From Ktedonobacterales bacterium (GTDB taxonomy: Bacteria; Chloroflexota; Ktedonobacteria; Ktedonobacterales; JADMIN01): 64,000 bases of DNA. Position 1 is the first letter of the stretch. Each line of letters begins with the position of its first letter. The notes below the pieces were generated by a model. It had not been told where the DNA came from. It was given only the letters and a program-made list of their open reading frames with translations, and searched no databases. The stretch covers positions 1-64,000 of the forward strand of contig JAICVS010000003.1 in NCBI GenBank assembly GCA_025935195.1. The letters are read 5' to 3'. Positions 32,089-40,185 of this stretch are shown piece by piece. A program made the position numbers and the translations under genes.

Positions 32089-34284
32089 CTACTTGAAGGT
32101 GATGGGGAAGGTCGTCTGGACGAATTGGTCGGCATTCGGCGCGAGGACTTTGACCGTCACATCCCACGCGCCGGGCTGCACGACATCCATCGTACCGGTG
32201 TACTGGCCGGGCTTGGCCTTGCCGGTCTCCTTGAGTTGCACGCCGGTGCCGAATGGGGTGTTGGGGGTGGCGGCGAGCGCGCGCAGCACGACGACGGCCG
32301 CGCCCGCGAGTGGCTTGCCCTTGGCGTCCGTCACCGTCACGGTGATGGCGTTGGTGCCCACCGCGGTCGTACCCAGGCTCAGTGTCACACCCATGGTGCT
32401 GGCCTTCTGTGTCTTGGTGAAGACGGCGGGGCCGGTGGGCGCGGCGGTGGGGCTGGAGGCTACGACCGGCGGCGCGCTGGACGCGACGGAGCCGGCGGTG
32501 GGCGTAACGGCGAGCGTGCCGGCGAAGGCGCTGAGCAGCGCCACGCAGAGCAGCACGGCGAGGCCGACGATGGCCTCCCAGAAGAGCCAATCGCTGATGC
32601 GGCGCGAGAGCGCCTGCGCCTGTGGCGGCAGCCGGTCGTTCACCGGGCGGGTTGGAGCCTCCAGCGTCGCGGTGGAGGAGCCTTTGCGGCCCTTGCGGCT
32701 GCCGGCGGCGACGAGCTGTGGTGTGGCGACGCGCGCGGCGGCGACGGCATCGGCCGCGACCAGTGTGTGGGCGAGCTGGGGGCGCAAGATGAAGGCATGG
32801 TAGGCGCTGATGCCGACCATCAGCAGGAAGAGCTCGATCTTGACCAGCAGCGTCCAGCCGTAGGCGGTGGTGATGAACTGCTGGATGGAGGTGAGCTGCA
32901 CGGTGGTGCTGAGTGAGCCGGTGGAAGCGAGCAATGTGGCCGCGACGATGGCGAGCGCGCCGAACTGCGGCAGGCCGAGCGCCAGCACGCGCGCGCGCTG
33001 GCGCGCGTTCAGGCGTGTGAGCGCGGGCACGAGCACGAGACTGATGTAGAACAGGCCGCCAACCCAGGCGCTATTGGCGATCAGATGCACGAAGTCTACG
33101 GTGTTGGCGATCAGAGCTTTGTCATCCGACGAGGCGGCATGGCCGGAGAGGGTGAACGCGACGATCAGCACCAGCGCCAGCGCCAGCTCGGCGCGGCCCA
33201 CCCAGGAGCGGTGGCGCAGGCCATCGGCCAGCCGGTGCGGCAGGCGGCGTACGTCGCCCAGCGTGTGCAGCAGCGCCTGCCGGAAGTCGGGGACGCCGGC
33301 CTCACCATCGTCCGCGAGCAGCGCCTCTTCGAGGCCGGCGGCTGATGCGGGCGCCTGGCGCATCTGCCAGCGATTGCGCGCGCTGATAAGGGTAAGCGCG
33401 AGCGCGGCGGCGGCCACGATCTGGCGCACCCACCAGAACTGGCCGAAGCGCGTGCCGAAGAGGATGTTGCCGGCGACGGAGAACGAGAAGGCGTTCGATT
33501 GCCCGGTGGCGAGGGCAATCGCGCCCATCTGGGCGAAGATGATGCCCACGTCGGCGGCGATCAGCAGGCCCAGCGCGTAGGGCGCGAGCCGGCGGAAGCG
33601 GCGCTCAGCGGCGTAGGCTGCCGCGGCGAGGCTGGAGTCCGTGGTGAGACCGGGGGCCAGCACCCAGGTCTCCCAGATCACGCCGCCGATCCAGAAGGCC
33701 AGCAGCACGAATGAGAGCCAGGTGGTGATGGTGAGGGCGATGGTCGGGGCGTCCAGCGTGCCGTTGCCGGTCTTGGACGCTCCGCCGGGCGGCAGCTTGA
33801 CGTTGGTGGCCGCCTGCACTGTGGAGCCGGGGGGCGCGTAGGTGAAGACGTAGCCGTCGCTGGTCACGTGGCCATCCACGGCGGACTGGGTGGTGAAGAG
33901 CACGAGATAGTTGCCGGCGGGCAGGTTGTCTTCAATCGAGACCTGCATCTGGCGCGCGTCGCTCTTGAAGACGATGCTGTCGCCTTTATCCACCTGGTTG
34001 TAGCTGGACGAATCGAGCACGCGCACCTTGGTGAGTGTGGGGTTGAGCGCCTCGCTGTACCACAGATGCGCCACCTTGGGCGCCACGGTGACGGTCGAGT
34101 CCGGGGCGGGATCGGCCTTGACCAGATTGGAGTGCGCCGAGGCGGTGGGCAGCGTGCCGGCGAACGGGCTGGCTGGCACCATCAGCGCCAGCGCGAGGAA
34201 CGCGCCGCAGATCGCCGCGAGCGCCAATGGCCGCAGGTGGCGCCGTGCCGGGCGCCCTCGCCACACCTGAGCGGAAGACCTCAT
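32089..34284 (-). CDS. CopC-CopD fusion with C-terminal YtkA/FixH-like domain
   Basis: 731 residues. A signal sequence (to SASAHSN), a CopC copper-binding domain (HSNLVKADPAPDST, WYSEALNPTLTKVRVLD, YLVLFTTQSAVDGHVTSDGYVFTYA), an 8-helix CopD domain (NSAWVGGLFYISLVLVPALTRLN, VKIELFLLMVGISAYHAFI) and a last helix followed by an extracytoplasmic beta domain of the YtkA/FixH kind (LSLGTTAVGTNAITVTVTDAKGKPLAGAAVVV). CopC/CopD proteins bind copper outside the membrane and import it. In Gram-positive YcnJ the two are fused as here; the YtkA-like end is an additional fusion. The start follows GGAGGCACAGGA. Confidence 0.88.
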   Translation of the reverse strand: MRSSAQVWRGRPARRHLRPLALAAICGAFLALALMVPASPFAGTLPTASAHSNLVKADPAPDSTVTVAPKVAHLWYSEALNPTLTKVRVLDSSSYNQVDKGDSIVFKSDARQMQVSIEDNLPAGNYLVLFTTQSAVDGHVTSDGYVFTYAPPGSTVQAATNVKLPPGGASKTGNGTLDAPTIALTITTWLSFVLLAFWIGGVIWETWVLAPGLTTDSSLAAAAYAAERRFRRLAPYALGLLIAADVGIIFAQMGAIALATGQSNAFSFSVAGNILFGTRFGQFWWVRQIVAAAALALTLISARNRWQMRQAPASAAGLEEALLADDGEAGVPDFRQALLHTLGDVRRLPHRLADGLRHRSWVGRAELALALVLIVAFTLSGHAASSDDKALIANTVDFVHLIANSAWVGGLFYISLVLVPALTRLNARQRARVLALGLPQFGALAIVAATLLASTGSLSTTVQLTSIQQFITTAYGWTLLVKIELFLLMVGISAYHAFILRPQLAHTLVAADAVAAARVATPQLVAAGSRKGRKGSSTATLEAPTRPVNDRLPPQAQALSRRISDWLFWEAIVGLAVLLCVALLSAFAGTLAVTPTAGSVASSAPPVVASSPTAAPTGPAVFTKTQKASTMGVTLSLGTTAVGTNAITVTVTDAKGKPLAGAAVVVLRALAATPNTPFGTGVQLKETGKAKPGQYTGTMDVVQPGAWDVTVKVLAPNADQFVQTTFPITFK

Positions 34285-34516
34285 TCCTGTGCCTCCAACC
34301 TCATGTCACCTCAAGTCACGGTACTACACGCGGCCGCACTACGACGCTTCGCGGCCCATTCTACATCTGTTGCTGCTGGGGGGCTATTGGTCATCTGGCA
34401 TATTGCGTCGCGGCGCGAGGCGCAGCCGTGCTGATTTTGCAGATATTTTGCAGTGCGCGGCATGCCATAAGGACTACCACCTCCCATCACCCACACGACT
34501 TGCACAGGGAACAGGC
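34285..34516. other. Intergenic region downstream of the symporter
   Basis: I see no gene. TGCAGATATTTTGCAGTGC is a short imperfect direct repeat (TTGCAG twice). This stretch should contain the promoter of the CopC-CopD gene on the minus strand, but no clear -35/-10 pair is visible. Confidence 0.3.
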
Positions 34517-34552
34517 GAGACGCCGGCCACCGGGAATGGCAGCCGGCGTCTC
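34517..34552 (-). terminator. Hairpin terminator of the symporter unit
   Basis: GAGACGCCGGC (34517-34527) and GCCGGCGTCTC (34542-34552) form a perfect 11-base stem about 50 bases after the symporter stop. No T-run follows. Confidence 0.55.
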
Positions 34553-34599
34553 CAAGGCGGGGCGCAGGGCGCCCGCGCCGATGCGCTACAAGAGCGAGG

Positions 34600-36183
34600 C
34601 TACGACATCAGCGGGACGGCGATTGGCTCTTCGTGGTAGTCGCCGGTTGTGGTCTTGTCGGTGCCGCGCGCCATGCCGACGGCGTTGAAGATCAGCGTCA
34701 GCACGCCGGCGACGACGAAGTTCAGGATCAGCGAGTAGAAAGCGGCGTAGCCGGGGATGGTCAGGCCGCCCAGGTGCAGCGGGAAGGTGGACGAGTTGAA
34801 CGGCGCGCTGCCGCCCGACACGTTGACGTATGCCATGTACGTGCCGCTGATCATGCCAATCGCCCAGCCGATCAAGAGCGCCGTGCGGTTGAACCAGCGG
34901 GTGTAGAGGCCGACGACGACGGACGGCAGCGTCTGGATGATCCACACGCCGCCGAGCAGCTGGAGCTGGATGGCGTACTGCAGGGGCAGGAAGATGATGA
35001 AGGCGAGCGCGCCGAGCTTGACCACCAGCGAGACGAGCTTCGCCATGTTCGCTTCCTGCCGGTCGGTGGCGTTGGGGTTGATGTATTCCTTGTAGACGTT
35101 GCGTGTGAACAGGTTGGAGGCCGCGATCGACATGATCGCCGCCGGCACGAGCGCGCCGATGGCGATGGCGGCGAAGGCGAAGCCGACGAACCAGTCCGGG
35201 AAGGAGTTCAGGAAGAGCGCGGGGACGGCGAAGTTGTTGCCGTACTGCTTGAACAGTCCGGCGAACTGCGGCTTGGCCTTGACGCCGGCCGTGACGGCCA
35301 TGTAGCCCAGCAGCGCGATCAGACCGAGCAGGAAGGAGTAGGCGGGCAGCAGCGCGGTGTTGCGCTTGATGACGTTGCGGCTGTTGGCGCTGAGGACGCC
35401 GGTGACGGAGTGGGGGTAGAGGAAGAGCGCCAGCGCCGAGCCGAAGGCGAGGGTGGCGTAGGCGGCTTCGTTGCCGAAGTTTGCGGCGGTCGGCGTGGGG
35501 AAGATCAGGTTCTTGGCCGGCTGGGTGGCGAAGATGTGGCCGTAGCCACCGAGCTGCGTCGGGATGATGATCACGGCGGCGAGCACGGTGATGTAGATCA
35601 GCGTGTCCTTGACCAGCGCGATCATGGCGGGGGCGCGCAGGCCGCTAGTGTAGGTGTAGGCGGCGAGGATCACGAAGGCGATGATCAGCGGCAGGTCGGC
35701 GGCGAATCCCGTTCCCTGGAGGCCCATGCCGGCGAGCACGACCTGGATGCCCACGAGCTGGAGGGCGATGTAGGGCATGGTGGCGAGGATGCCGGTGAAG
35801 GCGATGGCCAGCGCGAGCCAATGGCTGTCGTAGCGGCCGCGCACGAAGTCGGCGGAGGTGACGTAGCCGTGCTTCTTGGCGACCGACCAGAGGCGCGGCA
35901 TCACCAGGAAGACGAAGGGGTAGGTGATGATGGTGTAGGGCAGGGCGAAGAAGCCGATGGCGCCGGCGCCGAAGACGAGGGCGGGGACGGCGACGAAGGT
36001 GTAGGCGGTGTAGAGGTCGCCGCCGAGCAGGAACCAGGAGACGACCGTGCCGAAGCGGCGGCCGGCCAGGCCCCATTCGTGGAGCGTGTCGAGGTCGCCG
36101 CGGCGCCAGCGGGCGGCGAAGAAGCCGAGGACGGTGACGAGCGCGAAGAGCAGGATGAAGACGATCAGGGCGGTGACGTTCAT
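34600..36183 (-). CDS. Sodium:solute symporter family permease (monocarboxylate-type)
   Basis: 527 residues with about 13 membrane helices. Typical SSS segments are EWGLAGRRFGTVVSWFLLGGDLYTAYTFVAVPALVFG, KKHGYVTSADFVRGRYDS and AFAAIAIGALVPAAIMSIAASNLFTRNVYKEYI. The last keeps the Ala/Ser pattern around the Na2 site of helix 8. Closest in style to MctP/YhjB-like monocarboxylate transporters. It sits 94 bases downstream of a DUF3311 gene, the usual small partner of this class. The ATG follows AAGGAGCCGCAC. Substrate is inferred only. Confidence 0.9.
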   Translation of the reverse strand: MNVTALIVFILLFALVTVLGFFAARWRRGDLDTLHEWGLAGRRFGTVVSWFLLGGDLYTAYTFVAVPALVFGAGAIGFFALPYTIITYPFVFLVMPRLWSVAKKHGYVTSADFVRGRYDSHWLALAIAFTGILATMPYIALQLVGIQVVLAGMGLQGTGFAADLPLIIAFVILAAYTYTSGLRAPAMIALVKDTLIYITVLAAVIIIPTQLGGYGHIFATQPAKNLIFPTPTAANFGNEAAYATLAFGSALALFLYPHSVTGVLSANSRNVIKRNTALLPAYSFLLGLIALLGYMAVTAGVKAKPQFAGLFKQYGNNFAVPALFLNSFPDWFVGFAFAAIAIGALVPAAIMSIAASNLFTRNVYKEYINPNATDRQEANMAKLVSLVVKLGALAFIIFLPLQYAIQLQLLGGVWIIQTLPSVVVGLYTRWFNRTALLIGWAIGMISGTYMAYVNVSGGSAPFNSSTFPLHLGGLTIPGYAAFYSLILNFVVAGVLTLIFNAVGMARGTDKTTTGDYHEEPIAVPLMS

Positions 36184-36277
36184 GTGCGGCTCCTTGGCTG
36201 GGAGATTCCAACGAGCGGGAGGGCCGCGTCTGACGAGCCGATCCCGCGTGGGCCGTCTGTCGTCGTGTGGCGCTGTG

Positions 36278-36484
36278 TCACTTGGTAGCGAAGTAGACCA
36301 CGGCGGTGAGGGCCGCGCCGATGATCACCCAGAGGAACTGGTACCAGTAGAAGAAGGGGATGCCCGCCAACTCCGGCTGGATGGAGTTGTAGAAGGGCAC
36401 CCAGAGCAGCGCGATGAATGGGACGACGAGGAGCAGGTACCACCAGCGTTTGCCGCCGCGATTGGCGGCCGGTCGGTCTACCAT
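36278..36484 (-). CDS. DUF3311 small membrane protein, symporter partner
   Basis: 68 residues with two membrane helices: WWYLLLVVPFIALLWVPFYNSI and FFYWYQFLWVIIGAALTAVVYFAT. This is the DUF3311 (YhjC) pattern with the conserved PFYN and WYQ. These proteins are nearly always encoded just before an SSS permease, as here, and are thought to be an accessory subunit. GAAAGGGAACTCGGT precedes the ATG. Confidence 0.9.
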   Translation of the reverse strand: MVDRPAANRGGKRWWYLLLVVPFIALLWVPFYNSIQPELAGIPFFYWYQFLWVIIGAALTAVVYFATK

Positions 36485-36651
36485 ACCGAGTTCCCTTTCG
36501 CTGCGAGGCCAAAGCCGCGACGCGATCCACTATCGCGCCGCGAGTCTTTGGTAGCAAGGAGTATACCAGATACAGGGGCGGCTCAGCAGCAGGAATCCGG
36601 GTGCGCTCTTGCGCCGGCTGGCTCAGCTTGCGGGGGGCGCGGGCAGCGATT

Positions 36652-37125
36652 GCTGGCTCGCGGCACTGAAGTGCCGGCGCACGCCAATGGGCTGAAGCCC
36701 CACGGAGATGCCAACAGTGCGATACGACGCGATATGTTCTCCAGGCAGGGAGGAGATGTGGTGGGGGATGGCAATGTTGACTGGTGCGGTGAACATTGCC
36801 GTTTTTGCCGTTTTTCGATTTTGTGGCGGATGGCGATCCGGCGCGGAGGCAGAATTGAAGCCGGTTTGCGCGACGTGGCAACTTGACGTTTTGTGTTATG
36901 GGCGGCAAAAGTGGCAAGGATCGGCAAGAGATGTTTGCCGCTTTCATTGCCACTTGGGGTGTAAGGGGTTGCCGTTCGTCGTGCCGTCCGCGATTCTGTG
37001 ATGTCATTTTCATTGCCGCCACTCTCCCCCGCTCCCCGCTTCCCGCCGCGCCTGCTTGTGAGGTCTCGCCACTGCTTCATCGAGATCAATATGGAACGTA
37101 CGCTTCAATTTTGTCAAGGTGAAGC
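36652..37125. repeat. Long dispersed repeat (copy 2)
   Basis: Starts GGCTCGCGGCACTGAAGTGCC (GGCACTGAAGTGCC at 36662-36675), then GGGCTGAAGCCC (36689-36700), then the stem GGCAATGTT/AACATTGCC (36770-36778, 36792-36800) followed by GTTTTTGCCGTTTTT. Further on come GGGCGGCAAAAGTGGCAA and a 3' part that resembles positions 60-110 of this window. It parallels 15358-15640 in order. No coding sequence seen in 36485-37413. Confidence 0.6.
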
Positions 37126-37210
37126 GGTGAGAGCGGGAAGGTATCGGGCAGGAACGTGGCATGCGCGAGGGCGGGCTGGGTTGGGTAGGGAACGTGGCGT
37201 GCATAGGGAG

Positions 37211-37252
37211 CCGGCTGGCGGTTGAAACCGCCCCTGGAGGGCGTGCCGCCGC
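37211..37252 (+). repeat. Dispersed palindrome, GGCGGTTGAAACCGCC type
   Basis: GGCGGTTGAAACCGCC (37217-37232) is followed by CCTGGAGGGCGTGCCGCCGCGA. The tail is the same as at 15830, but all three outer stem pairs differ from that copy and still pair. Confidence 0.7.
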
Positions 37253-37413
37253 GAAACCGGCCTGCGCCGCTTGGGGAGAGAGCGGGTGATGCGTGGCGAG
37301 TCGGGCCGTATACGGGGAGCGCCGGAGGGCGGAGGGCAGGTCAGCGGCTCTTGCGTTTGGCGGCGAACTGTGATATGGTACATGGCGCTGGCGGCGTGCG
37401 CGCCGAGGGCCAT

Positions 37414-37484
37414 TCCGGGATCGTCTAGTGGTAGGACGACTGACTCTGGATCAGTTAACCGTGGTTCGAATCCACGTCCCGGAG
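37414..37484 (+). tRNA. tRNA-Gln (anticodon CUG)
   Basis: A full cloverleaf can be drawn: acceptor TCCGGGA/TCCCGGA with discriminator G, D arm GTC/GGAC around TAGTGGTA, anticodon stem ACTGA/TCAGT with loop CTCTGGA (anticodon CTG, reading CAG), and T arm CGTGG-TTCGAAT-CCACG. CCA is not encoded. It has its own terminator 19 bases later. Confidence 0.93.
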
Positions 37485-37502
37485 CCGAACATCATCACGG
37501 CG

Positions 37503-37537
37503 TGGGAGCTGGGTATCACCTGGCTCCCATTTTTTTG
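37503..37537 (+). terminator. Rho-independent terminator of tRNA-Gln
   Basis: TGGGAGC (37503-37509) pairs with GCTCCCA (37523-37529), then a run of T from 37530 to 37537. A textbook terminator on the plus strand. Confidence 0.85.
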
Positions 37538-37587
37538 TCGGATGGGATGTGCCGGATGCGGCAAGGTTGTTGTCGCTCGCAAGCTTT

Positions 37588-37612
37588 CCGGCATGAATGC
37601 CGGGGGTAATCC
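37588..37612 (+). repeat. Dispersed palindrome, CCGGCATGAATGCCGG type
   Basis: CCGGCATGAATGCCGG (37588-37603) followed by GGGTAATCC. The remaining sequence to 37798 shows no gene. Confidence 0.7.
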
Positions 37613-37798
37613 TCGGCCCCGCATGAGTGGAGGAGCGGCCAACAGCCTCGACCAAAGCGATATGATGTGCCATATGCCGCGGGTGGTCGTTCTATCTCAA
37701 CAGGCGCGGTCTGGCCGGGGCGGGAGCTGGATGGATGAGACCGGGCGGTGGTGATGCGGCTCCGGCGGATGGTGATGCGGGCAGGGAGGGGGTGGGCG

Positions 37799-39040
37799 AT
37801 GCGCGGCAAGGGACATCTCCCGGTCTTGGATGGCCTGCGCGGGCTGGCGATCTTGCTGGTGCTGCTCAATCACGTGACGCTCTACACGCCGTGGCCGAGC
37901 GGCTGGCCGCCGCTGCTCGCGCAGATCGGGCTGTTTGGCTGGGCGGGCGTTCAGCTTTTCTTCATCCTGTCGGGCTTCCTGATCTTTTTGCCCTATGCCG
38001 GCGCGCTGGTGCGGCAGACTCCCTGGCCCGATCCGCTGGCGTTCTATCGCCGGCGCGCGCGGCGCATCCTCCCGGTCTACTTCGCGTTCCTGGTCGCGGT
38101 GGGACTGCCGCTGACGCTGGCCGGCCATCTGCACGCCGCGCGCCTGCCCGCCGCGATCGTGACGGCGCTGCTGCTGCACAATATGGATACGGCGGCCACG
38201 AACCTCGTCAGTCAGCTCAATGCGCCGCTGTGGACGCTCGCCATCGAGTGGCAGTTCTACCTGATCTTGCCCTGGCTGGCGCGTGGCTTTGCCCGTCTGG
38301 GCGCTGGGCGGCCGGGGCGGCTCTGGCGTCCGTTGGCGCTGGTGGTGGCGTTCGGCTTCAGCGCAAGCGTGCTGGCGGCGGTGGTGCGCCATGCCAGCGG
38401 CCAGATTCAGCCGGAGGATGCGCCCGGCGCGGTGGGGCTGGTGGTGCGCTTGCTCTATGGGGTGCGGGGACGCTACCTGGAGGAGTTCGCGCTCGGTATG
38501 GGGCTGGCGATCCTGTACGTCGCGTACGTGGCGGTGATCGAGCCGGGGCGCATCGCCGTACAGTGGCGCCGCCGCGTGGTGGGCGCCTGCCTGATCGCGG
38601 CGGGCATCGGGCTGCCGCTCTGCCACCTGTGGGCACGCGCCGCCGGGCAGTACGACCTGGGGGCCGACTGGACGCGCTTCGGTGTCGCTGGATGGATGTG
38701 GGCGCTGGCGGGGCAGTGGGTGGTGGCCGTCTGTTTCTGCCTGCTGCTGGCGGCGGGGCTGCTCTCGCGGGGGACGCTGGCGCGCGCGCTGGCGGTGGCG
38801 CCGCTGCGTTGGCTCGGCACGATCTCGTACAGCGTCTACGTCTGGCACCTGTGGGTGTTCCGCCTGATCGCGCCGGGCTGGCTGCTGCTGCCGGCGGTGA
38901 TCCTGCTGGGCGCGGCATCGTACTACGTGATCGAGCGTCCCTTCCTGGCGGCGCGAGGCGACGTTATGCGCGGCGCTGGCGTTGGGCGGCCCGCGAGTGA
39001 CGTGGGGGCCGCTGCGGTGAGGGCGAGCCGGGCGGGATGA
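37799..39040 (+). CDS. Acyltransferase 3 family membrane protein
   Basis: 413 residues with about ten membrane helices. It opens LPVLDGLRGLAILLVLLNHV (the invariant His here is in LNHV), followed by GWAGVQLFFILSGFLI and FYRRRARRILPVYFAF, all Acyltransferase_3 (PF01757) hallmarks; LGTISYSVYVWHLWVF is the C-terminal one. Members O-acylate exopolysaccharides, lipids or antibiotics. I prefer the ATG at 37799, six bases after GGGAGGGGG, to the ATG at 37748. The gene has no partner beside it. A longer overlapping frame (37735-39000) is antisense-style low-complexity and rejected. Confidence 0.87.
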   Translation: MRGKGHLPVLDGLRGLAILLVLLNHVTLYTPWPSGWPPLLAQIGLFGWAGVQLFFILSGFLIFLPYAGALVRQTPWPDPLAFYRRRARRILPVYFAFLVAVGLPLTLAGHLHAARLPAAIVTALLLHNMDTAATNLVSQLNAPLWTLAIEWQFYLILPWLARGFARLGAGRPGRLWRPLALVVAFGFSASVLAAVVRHASGQIQPEDAPGAVGLVVRLLYGVRGRYLEEFALGMGLAILYVAYVAVIEPGRIAVQWRRRVVGACLIAAGIGLPLCHLWARAAGQYDLGADWTRFGVAGWMWALAGQWVVAVCFCLLLAAGLLSRGTLARALAVAPLRWLGTISYSVYVWHLWVFRLIAPGWLLLPAVILLGAASYYVIERPFLAARGDVMRGAGVGRPASDVGAAAVRASRAG

Positions 39041-39094
39041 TATCGAATTTCATCAAGCGCGAGCGGACTGAGCGGACTTGCAGCGCATCCGCGC

Positions 39095-39123
39095 TTGCAC
39101 TTTGACAGGTGGTCTGGCATAAT
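39095..39123 (+). promoter_or_regulatory. Sigma-70-type promoter of the coiled-coil/ATPase island
   Basis: TTGCAC (39095-39100), a spacer of exactly 17 bases, CATAAT (39118-39123). Transcription would start near 39130, about 90 bases before the first gene. The word ATGCAAACGTG overlaps the -10 and recurs at 40087-40097, upstream of the ATPase gene. Confidence 0.65.
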
Positions 39124-39217
39124 GCAAACGTGCATGAGGAAGCTTCCATTCCATGTAGTAGTTCCCACCGGCTTACCTTGGCCGTTGGCTATCGTTGCTT
39201 AAAGCGTAGGGACTGGC

Positions 39218-39586
39218 ATGAGGATAATGCACTTTCGCAAGGGCAAGCAAGGCGAACCGAATACTGAAGCGCGGCCACCTCAGAATCTAGAACCCAGTCC
39301 ACCCCCTGAGACTGCCTTCGCTGTTCAAAGCAGGGCGGAGAAACTCCGTGAACTGGCACGCCTTCAACAGGATGTTGCTATGAGGTTGCAGCAAACGGCA
39401 AGCAAAGAACATGATATTGCGAATCTGTGCGAAGCTATTAGTGAGCTTGACCTGAGGGACCAAGTCCGGGAGATGGAGATGGAGGTGCTAGGGCTGTTGA
39501 ATCGTGCCCTTAAAGTGGAGAGGATGGCTCTGGAGAGAGTGGCCCAAACACTTGAGGAAGAGAAGCTTGCGCTGCAAGTGGGCTAA
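39218..39586 (+). CDS. Small coiled-coil protein of unknown function (island gene 1)
   Basis: 122 residues: a basic start (MRIMHFRKGKQGE), a proline-rich linker to about residue 32, then almost continuous charged helix with heptad spacing (RAEKLRELARLQQDVAMRLQQTASKEHDIANLCEAISELDLRDQVREMEMEVLGLLNRALKVERMALERVAQTLEEEKLALQVG). No membrane segment, no enzyme motif, no family I know. TAGGGACTGGC before the ATG is a modest ribosome-binding site; MHFRKG three codons on is possible. Its codon use is AT-richer than its upstream neighbour. It heads the 39.1-41.7 kb unit. Confidence 0.6.
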   Translation: MRIMHFRKGKQGEPNTEARPPQNLEPSPPPETAFAVQSRAEKLRELARLQQDVAMRLQQTASKEHDIANLCEAISELDLRDQVREMEMEVLGLLNRALKVERMALERVAQTLEEEKLALQVG

Positions 39587-39671
39587 CCTGTCTTCACGCT
39601 GTGCAGCTTGGAGGCATGATAGATTTCGCGGAAGGCCTGAACCGTAGATTTGGGGGAGGAGAGATTGCATA

Positions 39672-40004
39672 ATGGCAGATATCGGTGATGTGCGGTCAAA
39701 GGCACTGATAAAGGCCCGCCAGCTTCAGAATGATGCGAACCTGATCGCTCAGAATGAGCGAGAGGAAGAGGCTCTGCTAGGCAAGCTTGAGGAGATTGCT
39801 GACCAATACCACGATTTGCTGGGAATGTGGGAGGGAGCAGGAGACACACAAATGGCCGAGCAAGTTCGAAAAGAAGAAGAACGAATGAGGCAGTTGATCA
39901 CTCGGCTTACGGAACTGGCAGATCGAACAGCGGAAGAGGCGAAGAAGGTTCTTGGCGAGGTTAAGGATGTGCTGAGAAATGTCAACGACAGGCCACTTCA
40001 GTGA
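39672..40004 (+). CDS. Small coiled-coil protein of unknown function (island gene 2)
   Basis: 110 residues, essentially one long acidic coiled coil: MADIGDVRSKALIKARQLQNDANL, then NEREEEALLGKLEEIADQYHDLLGMWEGAG, then EQVRKEEERMRQLITRLTELADRTAEEAKKVLGEVK. The short GAGDT break in the middle suggests a helical hairpin. GGAGGAGAG about nine bases before the ATG is a strong ribosome-binding site. It lies 85 bases after gene 1 and 181 before the ATPase gene on the same strand. The two small proteins may hetero-oligomerise or be structural partners of the ATPase; this is inference from position and predicted form. Confidence 0.6.
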   Translation: MADIGDVRSKALIKARQLQNDANLIAQNEREEEALLGKLEEIADQYHDLLGMWEGAGDTQMAEQVRKEEERMRQLITRLTELADRTAEEAKKVLGEVKDVLRNVNDRPLQ

Positions 40005-40086
40005 CTGAAATGCTGGCCATCGACATGCCCAGTATTGCAATTGCCTGCGTGACCGTCAGCGATCAACAGGAAATGCCGCACGTCCT

Positions 40087-40097
40087 ATGCAAACGTG
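40087..40097 (+). repeat. Second copy of ATGCAAACGTG upstream of the ATPase gene
   Basis: ATGCAAACGTG here repeats 39122-39132, which overlaps the island promoter. TCAACA at 40063-40068, 17 bases before TATGCA, gives a weak second promoter. The shared word could be an operator or coincidence. Confidence 0.3.
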
Positions 40098-40185
40098 AGG
40101 TGGGATGACGTCGGACTTCGCGCCATCAGCAACTTATGTACATCCTTGGGGGAGATAGTATTAGCTGCGGTCGGGAGGGGATGCC

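Noticed and set aside
34633-36288. A 551-residue plus-strand frame opposite the symporter
   Set aside because: Glu/Gly/Asp-rich translation antisense to a well-conserved membrane protein; no motifs.
37735-39000. A 421-residue frame overlapping the acyltransferase on the same strand
   Set aside because: Low-complexity Ala/Gly/Arg sequence; the overlapping frame has all Acyltransferase_3 motifs and a good ribosome-binding site.
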